Source: Ampullaceana balthica
Lineage: Eukaryota > Mollusca > Gastropoda > Lymnaeidae
Assembly: GCA_944989445.1 (NCBI GenBank)
Contig: CALYLW010000495.1
Coordinates: 1-64,000 of the forward strand
DNA: 64,000 nt
Direction of reading: 5' to 3'
Both the position numbers and the translations under genes were made by a program. The notes beneath the pieces were generated by a model that saw only the letters and a program-made list of their open reading frames with translations, did no database searches and was not told where the DNA came from. Numbering within the stretch: the stretch's first letter is position 1; each line of letters begins with the position of its first letter. Below, one piece after another: positions 1-15,100 of this stretch.

Positions 1-1340
1 GAGATGACTGACCACAGATGAGATGATAGAGGGTGGACGTCGAGCGAGAGTGAGAGTAGAGATGACCCCGAGGAGGAGGATGGGGTGAGCGAGCGATGAC
101 GAGTTGGAGAGGACGTCAGTAAGCTGGAGTGAGAAATGAGGCACTCCATCCACCTGGGGAGGAGAGAGACCGAGCTGAGCGAAGTGGAGATCAGATGAGC
201 GGAGAGGAGAGAGAACGCCGCGGTCATGGGTTTGACTCGGCCGCGGGAATGAAAGGAGGAGAGTGAGTCACCTATGTCTGAGGACTATGGAGAGGACTGC
301 CAACGAGCCAGATTCGATTGGAGAGCACCGGAGGTGATCGCGATGGAGATGTCCGGAGAGAGATTCGCAGACGGAGGGACGTGACCAGGTCCCGGCCTGG
401 GTTGGGGAAGAGGGCGGCGGGACATAGATGCGGCAGAGCGGAGAGTGAGCGGGAGAGAAGGGTGTGAGATGCGACGGACAGTCAGATGAGGAGAAGGGTG
501 CGGACTAGGTTCCGAGAGTGAGAGAGATCGGAGTAGAAGGTCCAGCGGAGGAGTATGGGAGTTGTGGACGAGGCGAGAGCGGAACCTTGAAGGGACGACG
601 AGGTTTAACGATGTGGGAGAGAGAGGCCTAATCCCGACGGCAGCGAGGCCTGGAGCTGAGGCTGTGTATGTCTGGCCTAGTTGAGCTGGTGCAGAAATCT
701 AGGATATCTAGGAACACGCAGCGACGGACCACGATCGGACGGCCGACGGAAGCAAGGACGACGAATGCGTCGGACAGATGCGTTTTCCACCGGAGGCGCC
801 GTGCGAAGGCTTCCGTCAGTGACAGCGAGTGCGCCTGTGGATAAGTGAGAGGGGGAGGTACTCGATGTTGCCGAGCGGACGAACCGACCCGAATTCGATG
901 TAGAGTGAGTTCGGAGAGTTGAAGAGGTTATGAGGCATGGGTGTTTTCGGGCATCGAGATGCGGGCCGCTGTGCTACCCCTGTGAGGGGCCGGGAGAGTA
1001 CATCGAACTGGTAGTGAGAGCGGTAGGCGTTCTGACGATGAGGAGATGAGAGACTTGGGGAGAGGACGAGAGACGTTGATCCTGAAGCTAGTCAGATGAG
1101 AGCCAAGATGAGTGGCAGGGGATCGTACTTGGGAGCCGACCTCTGGACCGAGGCGTCCGAAGGCTGGATGACGAGGGACGGGTGAAGGGGAGAAGCTCAA
1201 GTCATAGGATCATGATGCAAGAGATACCGGATGGAGGGACTGAAGAGTCGACGAGCGAGAGGGAAAGAGAATGGGTTGTCCGACGAGAAGATTGGAGAGG
1301 GGGAGGGAAAAACAGGGAGTTGAGTGAGTGAGATGAGTAG
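1..1340. other. GA-rich noisy fold-back, distal part
   Basis: Purine-rich sequence dominated by GAGA and GAGAT motifs with no sustained open frame. By position it mirrors the CT microsatellite at about 22,060-22,155 once the window is folded at about 17,850. It looks like a badly called (GA)n tract rather than unique DNA. No gene, promoter or RNA is supported here. Confidence 0.5.
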
Positions 1341-4300
1341 ATGAGACACATAACCGCCAGGCGCTTAGTCGGTGTGTGAAACGTGTTGTGTAATATTTAT
1401 AAGATGGGCAAGCTAGTTTGGGAGATTTAAAATTTTATCAACTGACTTGGTAGTGTATAATTGTCTCTATATATAAGGGGATGGGATTTATAGTTTCAAA
1501 AACTTTGTTTTTTACGGGTATCCTTGATTTTGATTTCTATATATTTTTAAACCTTCTCACTTATTCTAAAATTGCTTCAAATATTTTAATACTTCCTACC
1601 GCGGGCTACCCTCTCTCCTCTCCTCTCCTCTCTCTCTCTCCTCTCTCCTCCTCTCTATCTCTCCTCCTCTCCTCTCTCTCTCCTCTCTCTCGCTGTAGTC
1701 TGTTCTATGCTCTTGGGCACTCCGTGCCACCTCGGGCGGGGAAAAAAAAAAAAGCGAAAAATAAAAAAAAAAAATCAAAAAAAAAAACAAAAGATAAAAA
1801 CAATAAAATAAAAACATATAAGCGGGAAGAAAAAACATAAAATAACACAAAACGATCATGATGGTTAGATTGCTTTTCAGGAATTAAAAAAACAAACAGT
1901 ATATGTACATCTAATGTGATATATAAGCGTATAATGAGTGTAAAAATATTGGATCCCTGGGACTGGAGGCACTAAGTCTCAAATACTGTTTGTTGGCACA
2001 ACGGACCCGACGCCGGCGCACAAGCTTTTGACGTATCTACCGGGTGAAGCAGGGGCCCTAGGCCTGATTTATATATAATGGTCATGTAGGAGTGACGCCA
2101 TCGGTCAATGTTTGTTTGGTTGGGGCATCGGTGGTGGCTGGTGCGTCGCGACAGAGTGATGGTGGGTGGGGGTCTTTGGGCGCGCCGAGCGAGCGGGAGG
2201 AGGGAGAGGGGTAGGCATGGCAGTTGGCCCGGTCAAGCTAGGGTCGAGGGGGGGGCGGGAGGCCAGGGGCTTGAGGAGAGGCGGGGGGGGCGCAGAGTAC
2301 TTGGGCCGCGCCGCGCGTGGGGGGGGGCTCAGCGGCCGTTGGGGGCAATCTTCCTGTCGTAGGGTGGGGAGGCGCGCGTGGCCCGGTTCCGTTTGTGTTG
2401 GGGTATAGTAGCGTAACTCGCCCCCGTGCCGCTAACCCTAGTGCCCGCCCGCCCTGGCACGCGAGGATTGGTATGGCTCCCGCGTCTGCGTCGACGTGTC
2501 TTGAGTTGGAGCTGGACACATGCATCCGCCCCGCCCCCCGGCCCTCCCCCCCCGGTGCCCCCCCCCGTCCCCCCCCCCGACCCGACACGGACCCCCCCCC
2601 TTCCACGACCCCCCCCCCCCCTCCTCCCTGGACCGTTTTCATTTCGGGGTTGACGCGCCCGCGTGGTTGGTAGGGTTAGGTGGCGTCGGTGGGTCTTCGT
2701 CCCACTCCCAAATCGCGTCCTGTCCCACGGGAGGGGGCACCCCACCAACCCCACCACCACCCAGCCACCGACCCATACCACCAACGAAAAAACGTCTCAT
2801 GTCCCATCCCTACCAAATCAAAACAAATGCGTCCGTTGGGTTCGTCCGCTCTTTGGGTATGTAAGTATTTTTTTTTGTGCAGTACCTCTCCTGCCTATTT
2901 TCTTAGTTAAAAATAAACTATATTATTATTAACATGTATACAAGAAGGGTCAAGGCCGCAAGGGTTCAGAGGTATAACTCAAGCCCCCCCCGCTCCACAA
3001 CTGGTCGCCACCTGGGGTTGGCTGTTCGACCCTGGGGAATCTGGCGGCGAATACTTGTGGTGGGACGGGCGGCGAGGCGGGGCTGATTCTCCGCCGCCCC
3101 CCTGGCCCGGCTTGGTGGACGGGCGCGGGGGGGGGGGGGGTTAAAACACAATTTATCTGAGCACTAGTCCGTCGGCCATCCTCTGCCCATTGGACCCTCC
3201 CTCATACGTAGGGGGTGCGGAGCGAGGGAGCCATTCTTTGCTCCCAGAATGATGGGGATTGATGACTGGCACAGTATAGCTGGTGGTGCGGGGAACAGGG
3301 CTAACGGGGGGCGGCGGCGGGGGGTGGTATTCCCTTAGATATGGCGTATAGGCGACACGCCAGCTCGCGAACCACACACCCCGCCGGAGACAGAAGAGTA
3401 GAGCGATCTAGACTATCGGTCTTAATTTGGGACCTTTGAGTCGGGGGCGGAAAAAAAAAAAAAAATAAACCAAAAAAAAAAACCCAATAAAAAAAAAAAT
3501 AAAAAGAAAAAAAAAAAACAAACAAAAATACAAACAAACCAAAAAACCAGGAATCTCAAAACACATCTCAAGGCGTCGGCGGCAGGAAGTTCAAAAAACA
3601 TAAAAAATGACCCCCCCACTTTCCCTAATGATCGCCTAGGTGCCTGCCCGTAACGTCCTGTCCCGCTCCCCCCCCATTCCCCTCACCATCCTCTCACCTT
3701 CACCGCCCCCCCCGTCGTTCGAACTGGAAAATTTGAGCACTCGGACCCTCATGACAACCACACGAGACGACGTAACAGACCAGCCATCTACCACTATGGC
3801 TTCTGGCTCATATCTATCTGCGGGATGTGACAGTAAAGCTTAAGGTAGATAACGGTTGGTATCGGGAGCAGGCGTTGGGGGGATGGGGGGACGCCCGGGT
3901 GGCAACACAACGGTGATGGGTAGGGTCGGGGGCCGGTTCGGCGTCAGCTTATTCGGGAATAAGATGGCGCGGGGCGGTGCCCGGGGGTGAGGGGGAGGGG
4001 GGGGCGGGGGGGGGGGGTGGGGGGGGAGGGGGGTGGGGGCGGGGGGGGAGGGGGGGGGTGGGAGGGGTGGGGGGGGGGCGTGGGGGGGGGGGGGTGCGGG
4101 TTTTCGACCATCGGTGTATTAAATACCTCATTCTTAAATTTCTTATGGGGTGTGTAAGTTGGTCCCATAATACTGGTATTGGCTGCTTGTCCTTTGGTGT
4201 CTGACGAACCGCGTCAAATCTGTCCCGTATGGACCAAACAGTGCCCCCGAGTCCTCACGCCCCCCACCCCAACGTAGTGATCGCGATGCCCCTCCATGTC

Positions 4301-7300
4301 TACTGGCGCCGCCCCAAAGCAAGCTGCCGTCTATGTTATGTCAATGGTTTACGTACCCCCGTCAATCGGAGCTCGGGTTCAAGCGAATCACCGCGTTGTA
4401 AACACTCGACGTTTCCACACTTCTCCCCTACCCGCCCACCCCCCCATCCCTCTCCCCTCCCCCACCCCCCCAAGCCCAACCTCAGGGGGGTTTTCGGGTC
4501 CGCGATGCGCTTGCATATAGCTCTGAGTTTTTTAACGGACAGTTTAAGAATATGTCTGTCTCGGTTAATGGGGATATATAATGAATCCTATTTAATCGGT
4601 GGAGGGTGTGGTCGCAAGATAGATAAGGGTTTGATTATGTCACACATATTTATTACTGCGTGTGGGTACAGGGTTGGTTGAGGTAGTATTCAACCAGTGG
4701 GGGGTGTATCGATAGCACATCACCCCCCCCACACCCCCCCCCCCCATTTGCGCAGGCCAGTACCTCATTCCATCCTACTCTCATGTGAGATCGGCCGGGC
4801 TTTTTGACAAGAGCAAGATAAATATTTTATGTATTGTCGCACGATTAATGTACCTATGAACCTTGATGATGTCCAGTTTGTAATCTGGGGAAGGTGATAT
4901 GTTGCGCCCAAAACGGGAACAAGGCGAAACCGCACCCAACAGTCTCACTAGCGATAAGGAAGGAGGCGGTGTAAATTCTGAGGAAGGACGTTCGTTCGTT
5001 CCTACAGGAAAGGGGCATGGAGCCGTAAGGATAGGATTCGGGTTGGGGGGTCGGGATAGAAAGGAGCGCCTGCCGAAGGGTCGTAGGTATAGCGTGTGTG
5101 GGGGTTAAGGTGGTGGGTTCACGGCATGCCCCTGTGGCCGTCGTTGAGGTGTTGTTCCCAAGGTGATAGTTTTGGTTTTGAGGGACGATGCACCTTGGGC
5201 CTCGCGTCGACCTGTCCACATCGCCAGTCCGGGCGGTACCACCGCCACCTGTGTGGGACTGTGTGACACCAACGATGCACCGCCTTAAACTTCGCATACA
5301 ATATTCATTCCCTTTTTCGATCCGGTGCGCGCACCACGACCCCTCCCAATAACGAACGGCGACACGGCGAGCGGGGGGAGGAAACGTTTACCCCGTCGGG
5401 GTCACACTGGCTGAAGCTCGGTTGCAAGCCGCGCGATTCGGTGACCTAGACAACCCTTTTCCCACACCTCTCCCCCCACCCCACACCCTCCACCGCCCCA
5501 ACCACACCACGACCCTCTACCCTTCCCCCAAACCACACCCTACCCACCACCGCCACCCACCCCCCCCCTACGCTGGGTAGGGCTCTCGTGGCTGCTTAGC
5601 TTGATCACAGAGGAGGTCTAATGGGTCAGCTTTGCTAGTCGGGAATAAGTGTATTGGATTGGGATAGCCCCCCCGTTACGGAATATTAGTAGCTAAGATT
5701 GGGATCGGTGAGCGGGGGTTGGTGCACGCCTCACCTCAAGCTATTACGGCGTATTGTTATTGGCCCAATATAATAACTTTGTTTTTAAGGGGTTGGGTTT
5801 TTTTTTAAATTCCATGATAGGTAATCTGACGAGGCCGGCTCTATCATTCTCTCTAATGCGCGCTCGCCTACGCGAACTCGTGCGGAATACAAGAAAAATA
5901 TATCACTAACAGTCCCAATTTACACATTAATTCGATACCCTAATTCCCCAGCTAAGCCCGCTTAGAACCTGAGATTTTTTTGGCCACAAGGAACCGGGTT
6001 CCACCCCAACGAACATGGCAATCGTTTTATTAAAAGATAAAATCGTTACTGATCACGTATCTCCCCGCCCCTAGATGCGGTTTAACGCGATGGTTTGCGA
6101 CCTCATGACCTTTTTCTCAACCCCCCCCCAGCGTGGTTGGATGGGCCGGGTCCGGGGTGAAACGGGATCGTGCACCCTTAAGCGCGTTGCACCCCCGCGG
6201 CCGAGCCTCACCCCCGATAGGGGGTGGATATGGGACTAGGCGATCGCCGGCCGGCGCGCGGGTCGGCGGTGGCCGCAGGATGGTGTGAGTGTGCTGGTGT
6301 CCCCACACTCTAACGGGCGAACAATTTTTGACGGCGGGCTACTGACCTGAACCTCGCTCCGCACTTTCGAGGATCCCCCGCCATTCCGACAACCCCAAAC
6401 CGACGCGAATAATAGAACGCGAAAAACAGCGAAACCAAAAAAAAACGACGGAAAACCCTCGAACAACAAACGAAAACGAAACGAAAAACCCGAAACAAAA
6501 AACACTCCACGACAAACAACGCGAAAACACAAACTTAAACCGAAAAGGGAAACAACCACACCCCGTCCCAATTTAAGAAACCCCCCCGCGGGAGAACAAA
6601 ACAAAAAAAAAAAAGAGTAAACAATACACGCAGAAACACGGACCGAGGAATAAAAGACGATAATAACAGAGAAAAAATCCGCACGGAATCGAAAAAACAA
6701 CAAAAAAAAAAACAACACCACAAAAAAAATACCGAAGAGACCACAGAAAAACGAACAAAAAACCCAGAAAACCAAAAGCAAAAAACCACACCCGGAAAAA
6801 AAAAAACACGCCGAAAAACGAAGAACGCGGCACGCTAAAACACTAACCCGGGATGAAAAAACGACGATAAAGATGACGCGCGATCGCCACCCGAGATCGA
6901 GCCGCGGGGAAAGGAAAAAACAAAACGGTCCGCCCCCCGGTACGGGGCCCCCCGCCCCTTTTGTTCTTACATGTATTTAACGTTAGACGTTCGCCCCGGG
7001 TGCTCGCGGGTTCGAGCAGCTAGTTTAGGTGCCGTTAATAGGCGATATCCGAGGGTGTACCTCCAACCAATGTCGCTCGGCGCGAACAAAAAGACTAACC
7101 ACCAAAAACCACACCACCCCCCACACCAACACACCCTCACATCCCACCCCCCCCACTACTTTCACGCCATTTGCCCGCACCGGGCCAGCCCCCTGGGGGT
7201 TGGGTCGGTGAGACAACCTCCTCGCGGGGCGTGCCCTCCCGTGCGCGGAGGGGCGGGGACTTGTCACCCGCCGGGGGCGGTGCGACCCCCGGCCTGCGCG

Positions 7301-9130
7301 GAGAGGCGCGGAGGTTGGTATGTCACTGCTGGACACCAAATAATAACGGGGCTGGGTATGCATGGGAGAGGGGCGGCCAAAGGGGTTTTGACCGTGGGGG
7401 GAACCCAGCTGCCGGGGGGGTTATGGGTTGACATCACCCGGGACACTTGGCGGAGACGGGCGTGTGTGGGCCCCCCAGACCAATTGTAGTGTAGGCACGG
7501 CCGCCTAGACGTGCGTGGTCCCGTCTGGAGTCGTTTGGGATTCTCTTTATTACGATGGGGCCGGGTGTAAAGACCCCGCCCACGTGCGGGGTACGGGTAG
7601 GGTCATAGGTGGGGATTGAACTCCTAGCATTTCGTCTACGTACATGACGGGGGGGGACCTAGGGGTTAGGCTGGAGCCTGGGGGCCGCGCACGCGCGGAC
7701 GGACTACATCCTTCCGCGGACGCGGGCGGGGGGGCTTGCTCATCTTGCGAAGGAGACCAAGCTACCGGAACAGCCCGCGCCCCAGAATAAGTCCCCGACA
7801 TTAAAGGCGGCTTCTATTCCCGAAGTTTGTGCGGTTGCGTGGGATGCGGGCGCGCGTGTGGACGGGGGAGAAGAGAGAGGTACCCTCCCTCCCACCCACA
7901 TCACTTTCCTTCTCACATCTCTTTCTCTCGCGATCTCTGACGAGCCATCTCTACTTGGGTTGGGCGGCGGTGGGCATTGGGGGGGTTTGGGGCGGGGGAA
8001 GCCGAGGCTACTAATTTATTGTGTTAGTTTCTTTGATCTGTTCCATCTTAGGCCGACGAGGGGGGCCCTTGGGGTAGTCCTCCCGGACACCCGTCCCGCC
8101 GGTGGGGGGCACCTGGGGACAAGGGTTTGGGGGGGGCGCCGGCGCTCGCCACCGGGGGCGACCACGGGGAGGTAACCAACCATTCGGATGGAGGGAGTAT
8201 GAATACGCATAATTCTCTGAAGTATGCTGCATCCTCTCCTTTCTACTCATATAAACTTTCTATCACCCCCCGTCTTGGTTTCACACAGTCGTTGTCCTCT
8301 TCTTCTTGGTAGGACTAGGGATTGTCGGTGCATCTTGTTCGATTCGAGGGATGGTTATTTTAGCGCGGCGCCCGGTGATGTGTTTAAAGTTAGTGTGAGG
8401 TCCCGATGTTATATATATTATTATTGAATTTATCTAGTTGTTTCTACATTATATTTATTTTCTTTATATCTCTTGGCTTTGGGTCAGTTCTTGTCCGCTA
8501 ATTTTTCCAATTTTGCCAACGTATAAATATTTATTTTAAACTACTCGCTGATGGTTTCCTCGAGAGGGAGGATCATGTTATCCTCAGTGAGAAGCTAGTG
8601 CCGTTGACATAGTTCAGTGTAATCTTAAATTTACTGATTCGTTGAGTTTGTATTTGTGGTTAAGTTTATTGTAATATTTAATGCTGTTTCTACTTGATCT
8701 TTATTCATACGCATCTATACCGCCGGCCGTAGTTTAATATGCTCGTGGCGAGTTCCTCCCCTTGACCCCTCTATCGATCCTTGGTGATTTTTATCGGGGG
8801 GCGGGCGATGGATGAGGTGATTTGGTAATAAGAAATAGTACGGCGTGAAAAAATAATATGTTTTAAAAATACCACCTTTGCGTTTTTTTTATTATTAGGT
8901 GGACTATAATAGTAATTAAAATTATATAAGTGGCTAATCCTATCGGCTTGTTTTTAAAATACTGACGTTTTTATAAAGTGTGGACTAAAATGATGATAAT
9001 TATTTTTTTTTAATAACTTTTTTTTAACGGATCAAGTACCTTTCGAGTTAACTACTGACCTAAAATAAGCTGTGGGCGGGGTGTCTGGTTTATATAAATT
9101 TAATAGTATTTCCTAGTTGTCTAGAAGGCA
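1341..9130. other. Noisy inverted copy of about 19,030-22,065
   Basis: Read as reverse complement, blocks match the right side in order. Around 1,470-1,540 it has the gggatttatag and aactttg/acggg elements of the 530-bp repeats. At 1,600-1,745 a CT tract followed by cttgggc and cgggcgggg-A run matches 21,830-21,925. At 5,400-5,500 the gattcggtgacc and cccttttccc motifs match the caccgattcgcttgacc region, which occurs in several copies. At 8,490-8,580 it matches 19,470-19,545. At 8,711-8,770 it matches 19,311-19,370 through gcatctatacc, cgtagtttaat, gtggcgagttc and ccccttgacc. Homopolymers are expanded and indels are dense. Small ORFs in this region are chance. Confidence 0.8.
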
Positions 9131-12100
9131 AGATTAAAGACAAGAAATTATCGTAAATAAATAAGAGTACGAAGAAGAGATAATTCTTATAGAAGTGAGA
9201 TAGAGACCTATAAAAGAGAAAAGAAACCATAAAAACTCAAGAGAAGGATAAAAGAGATAATGAAGGAGGAGAAAACGAGAGTATCCAAAAATGCCAGATA
9301 AGTCAATAAACGGAGATGAAAAATCGTAGATAAGAGATTTAACAAAACAAAGAGGGGGGGGGGAAAAAAACAAGGAGACAAAATTGTAAATATAAAGGAT
9401 CGAAACGATTAAAAAGTACTAATAAGAGATAATAAAAATGGAGATATACACGGAGATTAATAAAATCCATTAGAACGAAAATTTAATGATGACTCACATG
9501 CAAGTCATAAAATCGATAGATACAAGAAATAAAAGAAAGAAGGAAGTTTAGATGAGTGTCGTACAGAAAGAGATACAGAGATACAGTCGGAAGAAAAGAG
9601 GGATATAAGATAACAGCCAGGTAGTAATGTATAGTATGTGATATTATCAATACAAAGAGTTTAACGAGAAGTGCCTGAAAGATACTGGATAAGATATGAG
9701 ATTAGGAAAGACAGCATAAAAAGTGTTGATCGCAAGAGCAAGATAAAGAGCAATAAATCCAGATAGAAACCAGCATCGAACGACATTGAATGGATAGTCC
9801 CAGTGATAGAGATTGATAAAGAGATGCCAAAAGAGTGATTATCCATAAGGCAGTAAGCTAAGGGAACAGATAGAGTAGAGATACCCCACAGAGATAGTCA
9901 ATGAGTATAGAAAGCTTAATCGAATGATGGATACGGAAGAGACCTAGAAAAAGATGCGAAGATGATGAATACTAGAAAGTCATAATAAGATCAGATATAA
10001 TCACATAAATGGAAGAAAACGTGTAGGACGACCGAGATGGGTCCATAAGAAAATAAGCAAGGAAGAGAGATCAAAATTTGAAATGAGAGAATTATAAGTA
10101 AGTAGGGAGAGGAAGAGTTACATAATAAGTATAGACGCAAGACTATAAGAATGAGGGTAATGGTAATAAAGAGATAAAACAAAAGATAATGCTAGTCAAT
10201 GATAGTGAGAGAAGCATGCAAACTGATAGAGATTCTAAGAGAAGTTCAAACACGAGATCCCCTGAGATTAAGAAAAGACAGAGATGTAAAGAGATCAAAT
10301 GGAGTGAAGCACAATTGATAATGCGTAAGAGAGGCCGAGATATCAAATAGAGTGGATTAAAAAGTATATAACCATACAAGGACAGACTAATAAGAGCAAA
10401 GAGACAGACGACAGATCAATACGCATAAAAAGCAACACACACCATTTCATGGTATAAGTACAAGTCCGAACATGAGTAAATATGAGATATATAAACCCAT
10501 GTTGTGTTTTGAACCACTCCCTAAATTAATTGTAGAGATAAGAGAGCAAAATATAATACAAATAAATAAAGAGGATAATAAAACAAAGCAAGCTCGCCTG
10601 TAGAAGAAGCATAGGATAAGCGACTCAAGTAGATAAATAAGGGCTCAAGTAAGTAGGGATATATTCTTTGGATGATGAAGAGAGAAATAGTTAGTACCAG
10701 AAACCCCCACTCATATCAAACAGATATATATAAGATCGAGTGTTAAACCGATAAGCAAAGTAGTATAGAGAAGAGTATTGAGTTCATATAAGTTTGATTG
10801 GTATGACAGAACAATGTAGAAAGATAGAGAATCAACAATATAAGATTAACCACTGGCAGAAAGAGATAGAGATAGATGTTCTAAGTTACTATTGTAACGA
10901 CCTGGCCAATATGCTTCTTCCATTCGTATATTTGAGATATTAAAGAAATAAGAATGTTAGGGTACTGACTACACCGACAAATATTAAATTGCAGAGATAA
11001 AAGTCATACCGTGTATAAATCTGAGTCCCATGTATGAGATAGTCAAAGAGATCCTAGACGAAAGTAAGAGCAGATATTACTAGAATAATACAAGAGATCT
11101 CGAACCATAAGAGTAGCGGGAGCAATTAAGCCATTCGCCGATGAGAGTTGAGAAAGAGAAGTCAGTTAGTTAAAGTACGCTTCCAAGTGTGAGAATCATT
11201 GAGAAGATGGTAATGAGTTCGAAGCTGTGGGATATGAAAGCATGAGTCGAAGGTGAAGGCAGCATATATAAATTAGAGAGCTGATAGAGTTAAAGGAGAA
11301 TTGGACATCCTTATCAACGAAGATGTAAGGAAGTGGGTCCAGAAACGCAGCCATAAATGAGACGTGATTAGGTAAACAACAGCACGACAGAATAATTTGT
11401 GGTGATAAATGTATTGTTTTAAGAGAAGTACCGAGAGGAAGACTAATGAGGATAATTGGGATAAGTAATGTCACTTAAAATTGCTGAAAGGCATAGGATT
11501 ACATATAAAAGAGATATACGAACCCTCCTGGAACGTGAATATGAAAATGTAAAAAAAGGAGTGACCTAACAAGCTAACGTGGATACTTAACGAGGCATTG
11601 GCGACAGAGATTTTGCAATGCCGCAAGAGTTATTTGACGATTAACCGGTTGTTACTGTAAGAGCAATAAAAGAGTTCAACCATAAGAGGAGAGCATTGAG
11701 GGACAAAAGAGTGGACAGACCTAGAGTATAAAAGGGAACTTCTACAGAAATGAGAGAATGAGATCATAATTTTGCACCGAGATTATGGAATTTAGTTTAT
11801 GTGATCTGGAGGCAACACACGCTTGGCATAAAAGAACGCAAAGAAAATAAGAGAGAGTCTAACTGCATATGGAACACCCCCCCGTATAAGATATAAGAAT
11901 GGCCCCCTGCATCAAAGTCAGTTACGGACGAACGAAGAGCATTATAACAAGGCATAGATCCTCCGTCCGATAATCAGCTAACGTGGGAATACGGGGGATC
12001 AGAATGATAATTTGACACTGCAATAAGGGTTTGACCCTTGTTAAAAAGAGAAGGGTAAGAGTTTTTATGATTATGACAAAGTTCGCTATATCACTAGCCT

Positions 12101-15100
12101 ATAAATTAATGAGTCATGAATAGAATAAATACCGACCGAAGAAATGTTCCAAGAGTGATAACACATCGCTACAAAATACTATTAAGAACATAAAGATTAA
12201 GGAGAGTAAGAAGATATATTTACACAGTCAGAGTACAAGAATGCGAATGAGATAAGGCATGAGATCAACGATATAACCGGATGAACGAAAGAATATAAGG
12301 AGGAAGTCAATCCTGATGAATCTTTATTCCCATTGGGAAGAGATCGAGTTACCTTGCCAGTAAAGAACACAAAAGATCCTGGGAAATGGAGCGTATAAGG
12401 TGTAGACCTTAAGACAAGGAGAGATGGCCATTGAGTAGAGTGATAAGCTGGACAGAAAGAAATGATTAGGCAATAACCCCCTAAGAGAGCCCAGAGATCA
12501 TTGTAGACAAACAGTTAAGAGATCAATGTAAACGAGGATTAGGACGGGAATAATGAGATAGGCATGGCTGAAGCCGGTAAAACATTGTTAACACAACCGA
12601 TAAAAAATATCAAGGAGGCCCTAGAGGAAAACAAAGATAGGTAGAAAGCAAAAAATGTCATAAGTAGTTTTATTGACGATAAAGTAAGCTAGGATTATTC
12701 GTAAAGATGATGAAAGAGCAAAGATGACTATAGACGAACAACAAAAGAGATGAATGAGATAAGAAAGATGATCAGAAGAGGAGACAATCTATAGAGCTGC
12801 CCTATGAGAAGGAGACAACAACCGTGATAATATTGAGAGATAATGGAAGAGCGAAATGAGATCTAGAATAGAGATGTTGAAAGATTATCCGGGATGGGAG
12901 ACGAATAATTACAGCCCTGAAAGAAGGTCTAACGTAGATATAGAAGGTTAGCTATACACACAGTAGATATTCAAAGTACGGCTGAATACAGACGATAACT
13001 GAGACGAGAAGGCGTAGCATAGAGAGGAACGAGAGCCGTATCTTGTAAGCACGATATATGAGATTTGAGAAAATCAGAAGTGAGTAAGGAGCCCGAGTAA
13101 AGAGTCCGACTAAGACCACGGATACGATCTCGATTTCCAGCGAAACCACTAACTAACGTTAAAGAGATTAATGAGCCACCCTTTCAGAAGATGTATCGCA
13201 AGAGTTAATTTAGAAGAGGGAGAAGATTAGATGCATTACTTGTGGCATTCTGAGTTATCACATACAAGACGCTAGGAATTAAACAAATGCCTATGCGGAA
13301 GTGTATAAACAACAAGAGAGTGAGTTTATCCGACAGACTTGTAATGGGGGCGTTGAAGAGAGATGTGGGACTATGGTGTAAAAGAATAAGAGGATGCATA
13401 GATTGGCACGGGCACTGACTAAGCGAGACGCCGGAAGGTTCCATTTGCGGTAGATGTGTGGCCATAGTGGATCGGGGTCATGTGATTTAATTAGCGCGAC
13501 GCTAGATAGGAAAGTTAACGCTGTACCCATTAGATTAGAGAGTGTTACGTTACAGAGTACATAAATCGTACTATAAGGGGTTCTCAATCTATACTTAAGC
13601 ATCGAGTGACCCGCTATTAGTAGTTTTGAGACCGATACATACGGGCACCAAGAGATATTCAAGAGATTCGAAGACAGAAACACTCATCCCAGTGCATGTG
13701 AAGTTGTATTTAGTCGTGTGATGTTCCTATGAGAGAAGATAGACGGTCCGCTACATGAGTAATGATATCCGTGTACTAATTCTACATAGCCAGTAAGACG
13801 TATTACTTCCTAAGTGAGTTTGTAACAAATTCAAATTGGAAGGAGTATACAAACGGGTGGACACAGAATGGACAAAGAGATGCGAAGAGAATCCAGAAAA
13901 GAGTTAGTTTCCTAGATACAGAGCTGCGTAAGCATTAACTCGCGCCACATGGTTTGTTGCCCCAAAGTGATCCTTGATGACGCAAAAGAGGACCAGAGGA
14001 CCCAAACTGTGGAGGATAACTGAAAGAGGAAAATGGAGGAGCAGAGTTTCACAATGTATAGTGAATGATATCCATAGATGCTTAACGTGTTATGAGAGTA
14101 TGGGATAATGCTGTTATAAGGGGACGGATAGAGGTAAAGAAGATGTATACAATCGTGAAAATCGGTGCGTACTAAGGCTCCAACTAACGAGATTGTGAGA
14201 TCATGCGAGAGAGCAAAGAGTTAAGCGAGCGTAGGGAAGAGCCCAAAGCGATAAGTTATATATGATGTTCCGTACAGTCCATCGTATGGTACCGATAGTA
14301 ACCGAATATTACATAGGGTGAAGGAGATATTGAATTGAGAGTGAGATACGACACGTACGATGTGAAGAAAAGTGCTATAGTAAGGGAGAATATACCGTAT
14401 ACTGTGTTAGACGATTATGACGCATTTTACTTTAACCTAGTCATCGAAGAGTTCCATAGATGAAGAGATCAGAGTGCGGATAGACAGTCAGACATTGTAT
14501 CGGGCAACGTACAAGAGATAACTTAATCAGAGCTAAAAAGAGCAGGGAAACTGGATTGATATTATATAGGAGTTTTTACTACTGAAAGATCTGTAATGGA
14601 TGGACTTTGGTACATGAATGGGAGAGATATACCTTTATAGAGATAGAGTCAAAGGATAAGGAGTGCTAGTCATCTTAAATGAGACTGTCTTATCGTGTCT
14701 GCTGAGAGATGAAGAGAGGAAGATAGAGTGGTCAAGAAATGTATAGAATGCTAGAATTGATGATCAAGGACAAGAGAATTTAGCAATACTCTTTACAAAG
14801 AAGAGATAAAGATGATTAGACGATCTTAATTTGCAACTAAAGAATAGTGATAGATAATGAGAATACCCAAGATAAGAGGATTGATGTTAGATGGATATGA
14901 GAATCAATAAGACGCCACAAAAGAGCTTGTATCACGAGATATGACCAAGCTAAGAAAAGGAGGCTCATTGAAGAGAAAAAAACAAAATAGAGGAAAATTT
15001 GAGGATAAATAGACTGGTTAAAGGAGGGCATCGTTTCTGTACACAAGGTTTGAAGTTATATTAGAGTAGGATAAGATTCAGGAAAGAGGATAGTCCTTCC

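Noticed and set aside
928..8427. Many 60-180 codon ORFs in the first 8.4 kb
   Set aside because: They are low-complexity translations of inflated C/G or A runs within the noisy inverted copy, with no family motifs.
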